Notes: generated by a model from the letters alone, not told the origin. Positions 46,972-56,437 are shown, counted from the stretch's first letter. The stretch is DNA of 64,000 nucleotides from DAOPMC01 sp035392025 (GCA_035392025.1 DAOPMC010000001.1:1-64000), one strand, 5' to 3'. A program made the numbers and translations.

Positions 46972-46999
46972 ATATTACTACTTCATTTTTAAACTCTTT

Positions 47000-48538
47000 T
47001 TAAATTAAATACATTAATGTAAATAATATCAAGCAAACTACCAATATGCCAACAAATACTTTCCAAATATATTTGATCCAATCTAGATATGAAGTATCTG
47101 TATATGATAATGTTGCAATTAATAATAATCCTGTAGGCATTATTAATGACATTAAACTAAATAAGCTTGTAAACATCATACCTATAAGTGGATAAATGGT
47201 AGAATCTGCAAATATTCCAGAAATGAATGTTAATTCATTTTGTGCAAAATAACCAATTTCAACATTAAATATACTATTAATCATAATTGCAAAACTTGTT
47301 GTTAATACATTAAATTTTTCAGTAATAGTTAAGAAGAAATTAGAGATATTTAAAAATACTGGATTATAAACTGTAATAATTAGAATTGCATAAGCTACCG
47401 CAATTAATAATGCTGGTAATAATGCCTTTTTAGCACCATCTAACATTGATTTTAAATAATCACTAAATTTGACTTTATAAATTATTGCAATAAGTATTGA
47501 TGCAAGAGCGATAAGAATTGCATAGGCATCAAAACTTGCATAGCCATATGAATCAATTCCCCATGTTCCAAATGCTGGAAAATTTCCAAAAATTTTACTA
47601 AATATAGCAAAACCGCCTATTTTTACATTCATGATCTTAGTATATATGTCTTGAAACCATGTTATGCCAGCAGCTCCAGACCAATCAAATGATCCAATAA
47701 TCATTATTACTAAAACTAAACTAAATACTACAATTAGTGGCCAAAGCGGAGTTTTCTTATTTTTGTCTTTCTTTTCTTTAACTCCATCATTAATAATTTT
47801 AATTCCACAATGAGGACATATCTTTGACTTGTCATCAATCTTTTTGCCACATTCTTTGCACTTAATTAGTTCTGCCTTTTTACTTGAATCTTCTTTTACT
47901 AATGCAGGTGAAGACTGTTTCTTTGCTTTTTTACCTTTTCTTACATATAGCATAGTAAATAACACTAATAATCCTATGCCAAGTATTAATAAAATACATT
48001 TCATCAATGTTTCTGTTGCATAATTTAATGAAAGTGTAGAATTTACATTTGAGAACATACTTGCTGAATATAATGAACCAATCATACCAACAATTGTTCC
48101 ACCTAATGTTGCACCTACTGCTACGATTTTATCATAACCCATTGCCATAATTAAAGATATTAAGAATGGGAAGAATGCAAACATCGCAAACTCTAATCCA
48201 ACAAAAGATGATAAAATTGCTAATATTGCAATTATTGCAACCAAAACTAATTCTTTTCTCTTTTTAAATTTGTTGGCAATTGCTTCAATAAACCTTTCAT
48301 ATACTCCTGTTGCTCCTAATACTCCATATAATGCTCCTGTTAATAAAACAAAAACCATTATGCCAGAGAAAAATCTAAATGAATAGAATACATATTGAAT
48401 CATGTCATATAGCCCAAGCTGTGCTCTATCTCCTAATGATATCTCTCCAGAGTAACTAGCAGTTTTAAATACCCAGGTTAGGATAACTGCTACCAAAAAT
48501 GTGATACCTAAAATTTTGAATAAACTGTTTTTCTTCAT
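47000..48538 (-). CDS. YfcC/DcuC-like permease with an inserted zinc ribbon
   Basis: 512 aa, about 12 membrane helices in two halves, resembling the YfcC/DcuC ion-transporter superfamily (dicarboxylate or basic amino-acid exchange); the substrate is not clear. The motif GSLYSASMFSN-like GTIVGMIGSLYS lies in the first half. The central cytoplasmic loop (about residues 205-265) carries a zinc ribbon CKECGKKIDDKSKICPHCG flanked by Lys-rich linkers, which is unusual. Single gene with its own AGGAGG site; the IS lies just after it. Confidence 0.75.
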   Translation of the reverse strand: MKKNSLFKILGITFLVAVILTWVFKTASYSGEISLGDRAQLGLYDMIQYVFYSFRFFSGIMVFVLLTGALYGVLGATGVYERFIEAIANKFKKRKELVLVAIIAILAILSSFVGLEFAMFAFFPFLISLIMAMGYDKIVAVGATLGGTIVGMIGSLYSASMFSNVNSTLSLNYATETLMKCILLILGIGLLVLFTMLYVRKGKKAKKQSSPALVKEDSSKKAELIKCKECGKKIDDKSKICPHCGIKIINDGVKEKKDKNKKTPLWPLIVVFSLVLVIMIIGSFDWSGAAGITWFQDIYTKIMNVKIGGFAIFSKIFGNFPAFGTWGIDSYGYASFDAYAILIALASILIAIIYKVKFSDYLKSMLDGAKKALLPALLIAVAYAILIITVYNPVFLNISNFFLTITEKFNVLTTSFAIMINSIFNVEIGYFAQNELTFISGIFADSTIYPLIGMMFTSLFSLMSLIMPTGLLLIATLSYTDTSYLDWIKYIWKVFVGILVVCLILFTLMYLI

Positions 48539-48608
48539 AGAAAAAACCTCCTTGTAATTTAATTATGACACTTTTTAGATATAAAATAAAGTGAAAGTTG
48601 TGTAAAAA

Positions 48609-48634
48609 GAAAAAAAGATACAAAAAATGTATCT
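48609..48634 (-). terminator. Terminator after lysS
   Basis: Minus strand AGATACA pairs with TGTATCT around a run of five bases, followed by six or more T. The lysS stop codon is inside the hairpin. Confidence 0.8.
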
Positions 48635-50111
48635 ATTTTAGTTTCATTGTTGGAAATAAGATAACCTCTCTTATAGTTTCAGAACCAGTTAACATCATAA
48701 CTAACCTATCAATTCCAATACCCATACCACCTGCTGGAGGCATGCCATACTCTAGTGCTTCTACATAATCAAGATCCATCTCATTAGCTTCTTCATTGCC
48801 TAATTCTTTTTCTTTTATTTGAGATTCAAATCTTTCATATTGATCAATTGGATCATTTAATTCAGTAAATGCATTAGCATATTCTCCTCCAACAATAAAC
48901 AACTCAAATCTTTGAGTAAATCTTTCATCTTTTGGATTTTTCTTAGCTAGTGGACTAATCTCAATTGGATAATCATATACAAATGTTGGCTCAATTAAAG
49001 TTTCCTCTACATATTTTTCAAAGAAAGCACTAATTATATGTCCCCATTCAAAGTGATCTTCTATTTCAACATTATGCTCTGCTGCTAATTTCTTGGCCTC
49101 TTCTGTATCTTTAACTTTTAGAAAATCAATGCCAGTTTGTTCTTTAATTGAATCTACCATTGAAATCCTTTTAAAACCTTTAGCAAGAGATATATTATGC
49201 CCTCTCCAAGATATTTCAGTTGTACCTAATAGTTCCATTGCTGTTGTTGAAAGAAGCCCTTCAGCAACATCCATCATGCCCTCTAAATCACTATATGCTT
49301 TATATAACTCAATTGTAGTGAATTCTGGATTATGATTTTTATCCATTCCTTCATTTCTAAATAATCTTCCTATTTCGTAAACTGCATCCATTCCACCAAC
49401 TAATAATCTTTTAAGTGGTAATTCTGTTGCAATTCTCAAATACATATCAATATCAAGTGTATTGTGATGAGTAACAAATGGTCTAGCATTAGCCCCTCCT
49501 AGTATTGTACCAAGTACTGGAGTTTCTACTTCAACATATCCTAAGTCATCTAAATACTTTTGAATTAATCTAATAATCTTTGGTCTCATAAAAGCGACTC
49601 TTCTGGCATCATCATTAACTATTAAATCAACATATCTTCTTCTAAATCTTTCTTCTGTATCAACTAAACCATGATATTTTTCCGGAAGTGGTCTTAAAGC
49701 TTTAGATAGATGAGTATACTCTGTTGCTCTAATACTTAATTCTCCCATATGTGTTCTCATAACTGTTCCTTTGATACCTACTATATCACCAAGATCACCT
49801 TTATCAAACACTTCATATGCATCTTCACCAATATTGTCTATTTTCACATATATTTGAATTTGGCCATATTTGTCTTGAATATTAATAAATCCTGCTTTAC
49901 CTTTACCTCTTTTAGTCATAATTCTTCCTGCGATAGAGACTTCGATACTTGCTTCATTTAATGCTTCTGCATCCATATCTTGATACTTTTCTTGTAGTTC
50001 TTTTGTTGTTACATCAACATTAAAACTATGACCAAATGGATCAACCCCTTTTTCTTTTAGAAAATCTAACTTTTCTCTTCTAATCAGTTCTTGTTCTGAA
50101 AAATTTCTCAT
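48633..50111 (-). CDS. lysS: Lysyl-tRNA synthetase (class II)
   Basis: 492 aa from ATG 50111 (GAAGGAGG upstream; an earlier in-frame start lies within it). N-terminal OB-fold with [22 protein letters not shown], then class II motif 2 ([22 protein letters not shown]) and motif 3 ([15 protein letters not shown]). Lysine-pocket residues are standard. Expression is controlled by a T-box leader directly upstream. Confidence 0.96.
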   Translation of the reverse strand: MRNFSEQELIRREKLDFLKEKGVDPFGHSFNVDVTTKELQEKYQDMDAEALNEASIEVSIAGRIMTKRGKGKAGFINIQDKYGQIQIYVKIDNIGEDAYEVFDKGDLGDIVGIKGTVMRTHMGELSIRATEYTHLSKALRPLPEKYHGLVDTEERFRRRYVDLIVNDDARRVAFMRPKIIRLIQKYLDDLGYVEVETPVLGTILGGANARPFVTHHNTLDIDMYLRIATELPLKRLLVGGMDAVYEIGRLFRNEGMDKNHNPEFTTIELYKAYSDLEGMMDVAEGLLSTTAMELLGTTEISWRGHNISLAKGFKRISMVDSIKEQTGIDFLKVKDTEEAKKLAAEHNVEIEDHFEWGHIISAFFEKYVEETLIEPTFVYDYPIEISPLAKKNPKDERFTQRFELFIVGGEYANAFTELNDPIDQYERFESQIKEKELGNEEANEMDLDYVEALEYGMPPAGGMGIGIDRLVMMLTGSETIREVILFPTMKLK

Positions 50112-50132
50112 AATTTTTCCTCCTTCTATCAA

Positions 50133-50353
50133 TAAAAAAACAACTCTTCCAAAGGACGAATTGTTCGTGGTACCACCTTAATTATATATTTAAAAATATA
50201 TATCTCATATCTTTAACGGAGACTCCCGAAATATCTTATATACAATATTTAGCTCCAAGTCTTTATTCAGATAATTATCACTGTTATTTTTCACCCACCA
50301 ATAACTCTCTACTAGCTAAAACTATCTTACTTGTCTCTTCTTTGCTTTTGCAT
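50133..50353 (-). promoter_or_regulatory. T-box riboswitch of lysS
   Basis: Leader of about 220 nt. The T-box core AAGGTGGTACCACG is at 50166-50178, the stem I distal-loop motif GGTGGGTG at 50292-50299, and a specifier-loop candidate AAA (lysine) at 50262-50264 inside GAATAAAGAC. The terminator stem AACAATTCGTCC with GGAAGAGTTGTT and a T run is next to the lysS ribosome site. Uncharged tRNA-Lys would stabilise the antiterminator. Confidence 0.9.
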
Positions 50354-50359
50354 GTATAG

Positions 50360-50388
50360 ATAATAGCACAAAAGATTTAATTTTGCAA
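50360..50388 (-). promoter_or_regulatory. Promoter of the lysS T-box leader
   Basis: Minus strand TTGCAA (50383-50388), 17-base spacer, TATTAT (50360-50365), starting 5 bases after the end of dusB. Confidence 0.75.
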
Positions 50389-50392
50389 GAGT

Positions 50393-51373
50393 TTAATTAT
50401 CATATAATTCTTCTTCTTTAAATTCTTCTAATATTTTTTTTATTTCTTCTAAATCTCTTGTTTTAAAAATTTTATTTTTAATTTCATTGGATCCAGTTAT
50501 CCCTTTTAAATACCAACCTATATGACTTCTTATTTCAAGCGATGTTTCTTTATCAGATTTAAAATCTTTTAGATATGATAAATGTTTTAATGCCATATTT
50601 ACTTTATCTATATCTGTTGATTTATCTATTATTTTGTTATTTTCTAAATATTCATTTATTTCTTTAAATATCCAAGGATTCCCAAGAGAAGCTCGTCCTA
50701 TCATAATAAGATCACATTTAGTTTCAGCAAGCATTTTTTTAGCATCATAAATGGTCTTAATATCACCATTACCTATCACTGGAATATTTACACTTTCCTT
50801 AACTTCTTTAATTATATTCCAATCAGAGTGTCCACTATATCCTTGTGATCTTGTTCTTGGGTGAATTGTTATGGCGCTGGCGCCAGCTTCTTCACAAGCA
50901 ATCGCTACCTCTTTAGCATTTATACTTTTTTCATCCCAACCACTTCTTATTTTAACCGTTACAGGGCATGGTACAGATGCCACTACTGCAGAAACTATCT
51001 CTTTTATTTTGGAAATATCTTTTAATAATGCTGATCCCGCTTGGGCTCTCACTGCAACTTTTGGCACAGGGCAACCCATATTTATATCAATAATATCTGG
51101 TTTCATAGTTTTATAAATATATTCTGCTGCTATAACAAAAGATTCTTTGTCGCTCCCAAATATCTGTTGCGCAATGGGTCTTTCCATTTCTGTCATATAT
51201 AGCATATCTATTGTTTTTTTATTACCATAAAATATTGCTTTGTCACTGACCATCTCTGAATATATCAAAGAACATCCCATTTCTTTAACAATCCTACGAA
51301 ATGCGCTGTTAGATATTCCTGCCATAGGTGCTAAAACTGTTTTACCATTAATTTCTATATTACCTATTCTCAT
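50393..51373 (-). CDS. dusB: tRNA-dihydrouridine synthase (DusB type)
   Basis: FMN enzyme that reduces uridines in the tRNA D-loop. LAPMAGISNSAFRRI at the start, the active-site Cys in NMGCPVPKV (near residue 100), KIRSGWDEK and the FMN phosphate-binding IGRASLGNPW are present. 326 aa. A probable extended -10 (TGATACAAT) lies at 51389-51397. It precedes lysS, which has its own promoter. Confidence 0.94.
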   Translation of the reverse strand: MRIGNIEINGKTVLAPMAGISNSAFRRIVKEMGCSLIYSEMVSDKAIFYGNKKTIDMLYMTEMERPIAQQIFGSDKESFVIAAEYIYKTMKPDIIDINMGCPVPKVAVRAQAGSALLKDISKIKEIVSAVVASVPCPVTVKIRSGWDEKSINAKEVAIACEEAGASAITIHPRTRSQGYSGHSDWNIIKEVKESVNIPVIGNGDIKTIYDAKKMLAETKCDLIMIGRASLGNPWIFKEINEYLENNKIIDKSTDIDKVNMALKHLSYLKDFKSDKETSLEIRSHIGWYLKGITGSNEIKNKIFKTRDLEEIKKILEEFKEEELYDN

Positions 51374-51451
51374 AATTTCACCAATTTAATTGTATCAAAC
51401 CATTACTAAAAAATCTATGTCTTATATACGAACATTAATGATTTGTAGTGT

Positions 51452-51482
51452 ATACTATTATATTCTTTGCATATAATAGTAT
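51452..51482. repeat. Perfect 12-bp inverted repeat before the toxin-antitoxin operon
   Basis: ATACTATTATAT (51452-51463) and its exact reverse complement (51471-51482) flank a 7-base loop. It lies about 20 bases upstream of the -35 box of the toxin-antitoxin promoter, a plausible site for antitoxin binding. A second near-palindrome ATTGACATCAAT (51503-51514) overlaps the -35 box. Confidence 0.55.
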
Positions 51483-51503
51483 TGATAATATATTGAAAAT
51501 GTA

Positions 51504-51532
51504 TTGACATCAATGTGTTAGTATGATATTTT
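51504..51532 (+). promoter_or_regulatory. Promoter of the dinJ-yafQ operon
   Basis: TTGACA (51504-51509), 17-base spacer, TATTTT (51527-51532) with a TG one base before the -10 box, giving an extended -10. The ATG follows at 51557. Confidence 0.75.
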
Positions 51533-51556
51533 AATTTTATTAGAAGAGGTGATGTT

Positions 51557-51841
51557 ATGTCTAATATATCAAATGCCATTAATATGAGTTTCAGGGTTGA
51601 CAAAAATTTAAAAAAGCAAGCCGATGAATTGTTTAAAAACCTAGGAATGAATACAAGTGTTGCTTTAAACATGTTTCTAACGCAAAGCGTTAGAGAACAA
51701 AGTATACCTTTTATTTCTACAATGGATATTCCCAATAGAAGATTGCTTAACGCTTTAGAAGAAGTTGAAGCTATTGAAAGCGGGAAAATCAAAGCAAAAC
51801 ATTACGCAAGTTTTGATGAAGTACTAAAGGATGTTGATTAG
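51557..51841 (+). CDS. dinJ: RelB/DinJ-family antitoxin
   Basis: 94 aa. An N-terminal ribbon-helix-helix: AINMSFRVDKNLKKQADELFKNLGMNTSVALNMFLTQSV. The C-terminal half, acidic and helical, should wrap the toxin. In known pairs the antitoxin represses the operon; the inverted repeat upstream fits that. Its stop codon overlaps the toxin start by one base. Confidence 0.92.
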   Translation: MSNISNAINMSFRVDKNLKKQADELFKNLGMNTSVALNMFLTQSVREQSIPFISTMDIPNRRLLNALEEVEAIESGKIKAKHYASFDEVLKDVD

Positions 51842-52122
51842 TGAAATATAAGATAATCATAACTGGTTCTTTTAAAAAACAATTGAAATTGATCAAAAAG
51901 AGAAAAAAGGATTTGGAAAAATTAACTATAGTAATTAATAGTTTGGCAAGCAATAAAAAACTAGACAAAAAATATAGAGATCACGCACTAACTAATAATA
52001 TACAATTTAAAGATTGTAGAGAATGTCATATAGAACCGGATTGGCTCCTTGTTTATAAAAAGAATGATAATGATTTAATTTTATTTCTAATTGAAACAGG
52101 CACCCATAGTGATTTATTCTAA
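51841..52122 (+). CDS. yafQ: YafQ-family mRNA interferase toxin
   Basis: 93 aa with a GTG start overlapping the antitoxin stop. RelE-fold endoribonuclease that cuts mRNA on the ribosome. The family's active-site stretch RECHIEPDWLLVYKK and the terminal GTHSDLF (catalytic His and final Phe) are intact. The basic N-terminus is normal. Looks functional. A terminator follows immediately. Confidence 0.92.
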   Translation: MKYKIIITGSFKKQLKLIKKRKKDLEKLTIVINSLASNKKLDKKYRDHALTNNIQFKDCRECHIEPDWLLVYKKNDNDLILFLIETGTHSDLF

Positions 52123-52157
52123 ATGAAAAGACGCTTTAAAAAGCATCTTTTCATTTA
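52121..52157. terminator. Bidirectional terminator between yafQ and ftsH
   Basis: AAATGAAAAGACGCTTT pairs with AAAGCATCTTTTCATTT with one mismatch and a very short A loop, between convergent genes. Confidence 0.8.
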
Positions 52158-54113
52158 TTTTAATTTTGCTATTATTTCTTCTTTTGTTAGAGTACTATAT
52201 CCTTTAATTCCTTGTTGCTTTGCTAAATCTTTTAACTCAGTCAGGGTCATATTATCAACTTTCTCTTCTTCAGGCATTTCTCCATGCTCTAATAGATAGT
52301 CAATCTGTTCTTTTGTCAGAGTTTCATACTTAAGCAAGTTTTCTGCTATCAAGTCTACATCTTTCATATTTTTATTAATTATCTTTTCTGACTTATCATA
52401 GCACTCATCAATTATTTTTCTCATCTCATTATCTATTTCAAACGCTACTTTATCAGAGAAGTTTCTTGACTTATTATAATCTCTTCCTAAGAAAATACTT
52501 GATTCAGGTTGTTCTAATTGCATTGGTCCTAAATCACTCATACCATACTCAGTAACCATTGCTCTTGCTATTTTTGTAGCTCGTTCTATATCATTAGAAG
52601 CCCCTGTTGTTATTTCATTAAATACTATCTTTTCAGTCACCCTACCGGCAAGAAGTGTTGAAATCGTTTCTATAAGCTCAGTTTTCGTAACATGAGCTTT
52701 CTCTTCTTCACTTTGAATATTAGTATATCCTCCTGCCATGCCGCGAGGTATGATAGTTACTTTTTGAACTATATTAGAATTTTCTAATTTGATTCCTACT
52801 ATTACATGACCTGCTTCATGATATGCAGTGATTTTTTTATCATCATCACTAATTTGTCTTGATACTTTAGCTGGACCCATAAGGACACGATCGTGTGCTT
52901 CGTCAAGTTCACTCATAGTAATCATTTGTTTGTTTCTTCTTACTGCAAGAAGTGCTGCTTCGTTTAATAGATTCTCTAAATCAGCTCCTGAAAAGCCTAC
53001 TGTTCTTTTTGCTAAATTATGTAGTTTAACGTTTGGTGATAAAATTTTATTTTTAGCATGCACTCCAAGAATTTCTTCTCTTCCTTTAACATCTGGTAAA
53101 TTAACAGTAATTTGCCTATCGAATCTACCTGGTCGAAGAAGTGCTGGGTCTAAAACATCTGGTCTATTAGTTGCTGCAATAATAATTATTCCTTCATTTA
53201 CTCCAAAACCATCCATTTCAGTTAACAGCTGATTAAGAGTTTGTTCTCTTTCATCATGGCCTCCACCTAGACCTGTTCCACGTTGTCTACCAACAGCATC
53301 TATTTCATCAATAAATATTAAACATGGTGCTGTTTTTTTAGCCTCTTTAAACATATCTCTAACACGAGATGCCCCAATACCTACAAATAATTCTACAAAG
53401 TCAGAGCCACTAATATAATAAAATGGTACATTAGCTTCTCCTGCAACAGCTCTTGCAAGAAGAGTCTTACCTGTTCCTGGAGGCCCTACTAATAATACGC
53501 CCTTAGGAATTCTAGCACCTAATTTTTGAAACTTCTTAGGATTTTGTAAGAAATCAATAAGTTCGCTTACTTCTTCTTTTTCTTCATCTAATCCAGCTAC
53601 ATCCTTAAATGTTACTTTATCTTTATCATTTCCATTACTTAGTTTTGCCTTGCTTTTGCCAAAATCAAATGATTTCCCAGCACCACCAACTTGTTTATTT
53701 AAAAATACGATAACAAGTATTCCTAATAGTAAGAAAGGTACAACATTAATTAAGATAGTTAAAAATGAAGAAGATGATGGATCTTTTTCAACATTTACTT
53801 CAATATCATCTGTATTAGAATAAGAAAGTATTTCATCAAGTGCTATCTCGGAATATGGAATTTTAACTAAATATGTTTCATTTTCTTCATATCCTACAAG
53901 TTTTCCTTTAATCTCATATATTTGCGAACCGTATTTAGGAGTAATCTCCATAGTAGTTACTTCTTTTTTATCTAAATATCCCACAAATTCATTATATGTG
54001 AATGTATTTACTTTTTTATTTAATATATTCACTGCGAAATATATTCCTGCAAATAAGCAAAAAATTATTATATATGGCAGTATTCCTTTTATAATTGAGT
54101 TTCTTTTTTTCAT
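52155..54113 (-). CDS. ftsH: FtsH membrane AAA+ zinc protease with SAP/Rho-N-like tail
   Basis: 652 aa. Two N-terminal helices (about 12-29 and 117-138) with an external domain between, AAA domain with Walker A GPPGTGKT (210-217), ATLRPGRFD-like [12 protein letters not shown], and zinc HEAGH at about 430. It degrades membrane and short-lived proteins. The last 31 residues ([11 protein letters not shown]..., ending KEEIIAKLK) resemble a SAP or Rho-N helix-extension-helix, which is not part of ordinary FtsH. It follows tilS by 15 bases, as in Bacillota (hpt is missing). Confidence 0.95.
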   Translation of the reverse strand: MKKRNSIIKGILPYIIIFCLFAGIYFAVNILNKKVNTFTYNEFVGYLDKKEVTTMEITPKYGSQIYEIKGKLVGYEENETYLVKIPYSEIALDEILSYSNTDDIEVNVEKDPSSSSFLTILINVVPFLLLGILVIVFLNKQVGGAGKSFDFGKSKAKLSNGNDKDKVTFKDVAGLDEEKEEVSELIDFLQNPKKFQKLGARIPKGVLLVGPPGTGKTLLARAVAGEANVPFYYISGSDFVELFVGIGASRVRDMFKEAKKTAPCLIFIDEIDAVGRQRGTGLGGGHDEREQTLNQLLTEMDGFGVNEGIIIIAATNRPDVLDPALLRPGRFDRQITVNLPDVKGREEILGVHAKNKILSPNVKLHNLAKRTVGFSGADLENLLNEAALLAVRRNKQMITMSELDEAHDRVLMGPAKVSRQISDDDKKITAYHEAGHVIVGIKLENSNIVQKVTIIPRGMAGGYTNIQSEEEKAHVTKTELIETISTLLAGRVTEKIVFNEITTGASNDIERATKIARAMVTEYGMSDLGPMQLEQPESSIFLGRDYNKSRNFSDKVAFEIDNEMRKIIDECYDKSEKIINKNMKDVDLIAENLLKYETLTKEQIDYLLEHGEMPEEEKVDNMTLTELKDLAKQQGIKGYSTLTKEEIIAKLK

Positions 54114-54128
54114 TGTTTTTCTCCTTCT

Positions 54129-55451
54129 TTAGTAATATTTTAGTATTATATCACACTTATCTGTTTTTGAAACATCTAAATTAGATTTTTTTAGTCCCGG
54201 TAGCCATACTATTGTTTCGTTAGAGTCAACGACTACTGGCCACATATCTCTCTCATGCATTGGTATTTTAGAATTAATAAAGATATCATTTAATTTCTTA
54301 TGTCCCATCATACCTTTAACAATCATTTTATCACCATTTTTTCTAGTTCTAACATGAAGTGGAATAGATACATCCTTACTATTTAATCTACATATAAAGT
54401 TATCATTAATTTTACTTTCTTCAATAAACTTAATAAATTTGCCATTAGGAAGCGCAACATATTCATCTATTTCAATATCATAATTAATTGATTCTTCTGT
54501 CTCCTTTATAACATTTAGGGTATCATAGCTTTTAATTATTTTAATATTATTAGGTAAATAAATATAGCTATTGGCCTTTCTAGAATTAATAAGTTTTAAA
54601 ATTAAATCTACATGAACATCAGAAATTAAGAATAAATCATCTTGATATATATCCTCTAACATTAAATAAATGACTTTATTTTGAAAAATCTTTTCTAATT
54701 TTAAAAATTCTTCTATATTTAAACACTTTTGACTATAAACCTTCTTTATTATCTTACTCATTTCTTTATCAATGTAGTCATTATATTCTAATAATGTATT
54801 GCTAAACTTTAAAAATTTTTGATGAACTAGAGGATCTTCACTTTTTAAAAATGGTAATGCTACTTTACGATATCTATTTCTAGTATATTTATCTTTTACA
54901 TTAGACGAATCAATAACATATGGTATTTTTTCCTTTTTATCATACTCTGCTATCTCTTCTTTTGTAACGTTGATTAGTGGTCTAACAATTGAATAATTTT
55001 TCATTTTAACTATCTTACTAAATCCACTATATCCTTTCAAGGTAGATCCACGAACTATTCTCATTAGTATAGTTTCCATCAAATCATCACCATGATGTGC
55101 TGTCATTAAATATTTAGCATTATATTTTTTAACTATATCATTAAAAAATGTATATCTAATTGTTCTAGCCTCGTTATGAAAATTATCATCACCATAGTTT
55201 TTAATAGTCATCGCTTCAAATTCTACACCATGATTAAGACAATATTTTCTTAAAAACTCCATCTCGGTAATACTTTCTTTTCTAACATTGTGATTAACAT
55301 GACAACATATAATAGCGATATCCATCTCTTTTTTAATCTTTAAAAGTAGATGCAACAGTGCCATAGAATCTGGTCCCCCAGAGCATCCAACAACGACTGT
55401 GTCTCCATATCTAAGAATTTCTTTTGTTAAAAAATTATAACTATCGATCAT
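54129..55451 (-). CDS. tilS: tRNA(Ile)-lysidine synthetase
   Basis: Makes lysidine at C34 of tRNA-Ile(CAU). The PP-loop GCSGGPDSMALL is near residue 23; the middle region HHGDDLMETILMRIVRGS is a second signature; the C-terminal domain KNGDKMIVKGMMGHKKLNDIFINSKIP is typical. 440 aa from ATG 55451 behind AGGTGAT; a GTG upstream is inside that site. It forms the usual tilS-ftsH order. Confidence 0.94.
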   Translation of the reverse strand: MIDSYNFLTKEILRYGDTVVVGCSGGPDSMALLHLLLKIKKEMDIAIICCHVNHNVRKESITEMEFLRKYCLNHGVEFEAMTIKNYGDDNFHNEARTIRYTFFNDIVKKYNAKYLMTAHHGDDLMETILMRIVRGSTLKGYSGFSKIVKMKNYSIVRPLINVTKEEIAEYDKKEKIPYVIDSSNVKDKYTRNRYRKVALPFLKSEDPLVHQKFLKFSNTLLEYNDYIDKEMSKIIKKVYSQKCLNIEEFLKLEKIFQNKVIYLMLEDIYQDDLFLISDVHVDLILKLINSRKANSYIYLPNNIKIIKSYDTLNVIKETEESINYDIEIDEYVALPNGKFIKFIEESKINDNFICRLNSKDVSIPLHVRTRKNGDKMIVKGMMGHKKLNDIFINSKIPMHERDMWPVVVDSNETIVWLPGLKKSNLDVSKTDKCDIILKYY

Positions 55452-55508
55452 AAAAATCACCTATTACAATTATATCAACTAAATACTTAATAACAAGTGA
55501 AAAATTCA

Positions 55509-55535
55509 TAAAAAAAGAATTAATTACTTAATTCT
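55509..55535 (-). terminator. Terminator after divIC
   Basis: Minus strand AGAATTAA pairs with TTAATTCT around GTAA, then a T run of seven. The divIC stop codon is in the hairpin. Confidence 0.85.
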
Positions 55536-55817
55536 AATTATATATTCATTCTTTCCACTATATAATCTTTTCTCCCTAGCATACTTTGCCATATACTCAG
55601 GATCGTTTAGTTTTTCAACTGTTGTCTTTAAGTCTTTTTTATCTTCCTTTAAAGTTTCAAGCTGTTGTGTTAACACACTACTTTCTTTCTTTTTGGCATA
55701 AATTTGTCCCCAGGTACTAGCATAAGCGTAGATAATGGCACAATCAATAAGTACAAATATTGTTCCAAATAGTAAAATTCTTTTTAGTCTTTTTTTTCTA
55801 TTTTTAGAATTTGCCAT
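55524..55817 (-). CDS. divIC: Septum formation initiator DivIC/FtsB-like
   Basis: 97 aa. Basic cytoplasmic N-terminus, one helix (about 13-32), then a coiled coil (about 40-72) and the conserved LNDPEYMAKYAREKRLYSG motif of the DivIC/FtsB family. It stabilises FtsL in the divisome. yabP-yabQ-divIC is the Bacillus order; spoIIE and its neighbours are missing before tilS. Confidence 0.9.
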   Translation of the reverse strand: MANSKNRKKRLKRILLFGTIFVLIDCAIIYAYASTWGQIYAKKKESSVLTQQLETLKEDKKDLKTTVEKLNDPEYMAKYAREKRLYSGKNEYIIRIK

Positions 55818-55840
55818 ATCACACCTACTCTCCTACGATA

Positions 55841-55870
55841 AGTATATCTCACACCTTAAAATGAAGTCAA
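55841..55870 (-). promoter_or_regulatory. Promoter of divIC
   Basis: Minus strand TTGACT (55865-55870), 18-base spacer, TATACT (55841-55846). A hairpin CGTAAAGT/ACTTTACG (55872-55891) lies just before it and overlaps the end of yabQ. Confidence 0.65.
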
Positions 55871-55886
55871 TCGTAAAGTTTATACT

Positions 55887-56144
55887 TTACGTCAATTTTT
55901 TAGAAAATATATAACCAAGAAGAAAAAAAATTAAAAAATAAGTATGAATCATTCCACTATTAATAAAATAGTTAACTATTAAAAAGAAAAATATAAAAAA
56001 GAAATAAAAAAGCAAATTATTTATTATTATGAATATTCTTTTTCCCAAAAATAATTTGTCTTTAAATATATTTTTAAATATTCTAAATAGCATCCCATAA
56101 AAAAAGCAAAAGAATATAGATAGTATTTGTTCTAATAAACTCAC
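55887..56144 (-). CDS. yabQ: YabQ-like membrane protein (spore cortex)
   Basis: 85 aa with three hydrophobic helices. Start GTG, overlapping the yabP stop codon (GTGA). The sequence alone is too hydrophobic for certainty. Position between yabP and divIC, size and topology match YabQ, which in Bacillus is needed for the spore cortex. Shorter than Bacillus YabQ. Confidence 0.7.
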   Translation of the reverse strand: MSLLEQILSIFFCFFYGMLFRIFKNIFKDKLFLGKRIFIIINNLLFYFFFIFFFLIVNYFINSGMIHTYFLIFFLLGYIFSKKLT

Positions 56145-56437
56145 TTAAACATCTTAGAAAAAATGCTTCCTTCTTTAGCATTCTTTTTTATTTTATCTAC
56201 ATAACACATACTAATAATTAATCCTTTTAAACAGACTACCCCTTCTTTGGTATCAAGTTTCACTATTTCTAATCCTTCTCCTTTTACTACTAAATATCCC
56301 ATAGTTGTTTCCATAAAAAATTCTTCATCATCAAAACTTTCTATTTTATTAACACCAGTAACATTAAGTGTTTTTCTCTCTAAAATAGATATTCCATGAT
56401 TTATGTTATTAAGACTAATATTATCATTTTTTTCCAT
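56141..56437 (-). CDS. yabP: Sporulation protein YabP
   Basis: 98 aa. LERKTLNVTGVNKIESFDDEEFFMETTMGYLVVKGEGLEI is the YabP/YqfC signature. In Bacillus it is made in the mother cell under sigma-E and needed for spore coat and cortex. Start at ATG 56437 with AGGAGG in front; an upstream TTG is unlikely. Coupled to yabQ by overlap. Confidence 0.88.
   Translation of the reverse strand: MEKNDNISLNNINHGISILERKTLNVTGVNKIESFDDEEFFMETTMGYLVVKGEGLEIVKLDTKEGVVCLKGLIISMCYVDKIKKNAKEGSIFSKMFK

Larger units (their letters stand above)
45643..46975 (-). mobile_element. IS3-family insertion sequence (IS150-like)
   Basis: Two overlapping transposase frames with OrfA/OrfB organisation, bounded by terminal inverted repeats: AAAAGTGGACAC at 45648-45659 on the left, and its inverted copy (AAAAGTGGACACAC) at 46958-46971 on the right. 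Exact ends and target duplication could not be fixed; the flanks show no clear direct repeat. It is inserted about 100 bases upstream of the frameshifted clpC and next to the transporter gene. Confidence 0.85.

Noticed and set aside
51415..51792. Minus-strand 125-aa frame across the toxin-antitoxin promoter and antitoxin
   Set aside because: It is antisense to a clear antitoxin and its promoter, and shows no ribosome site or family motif.
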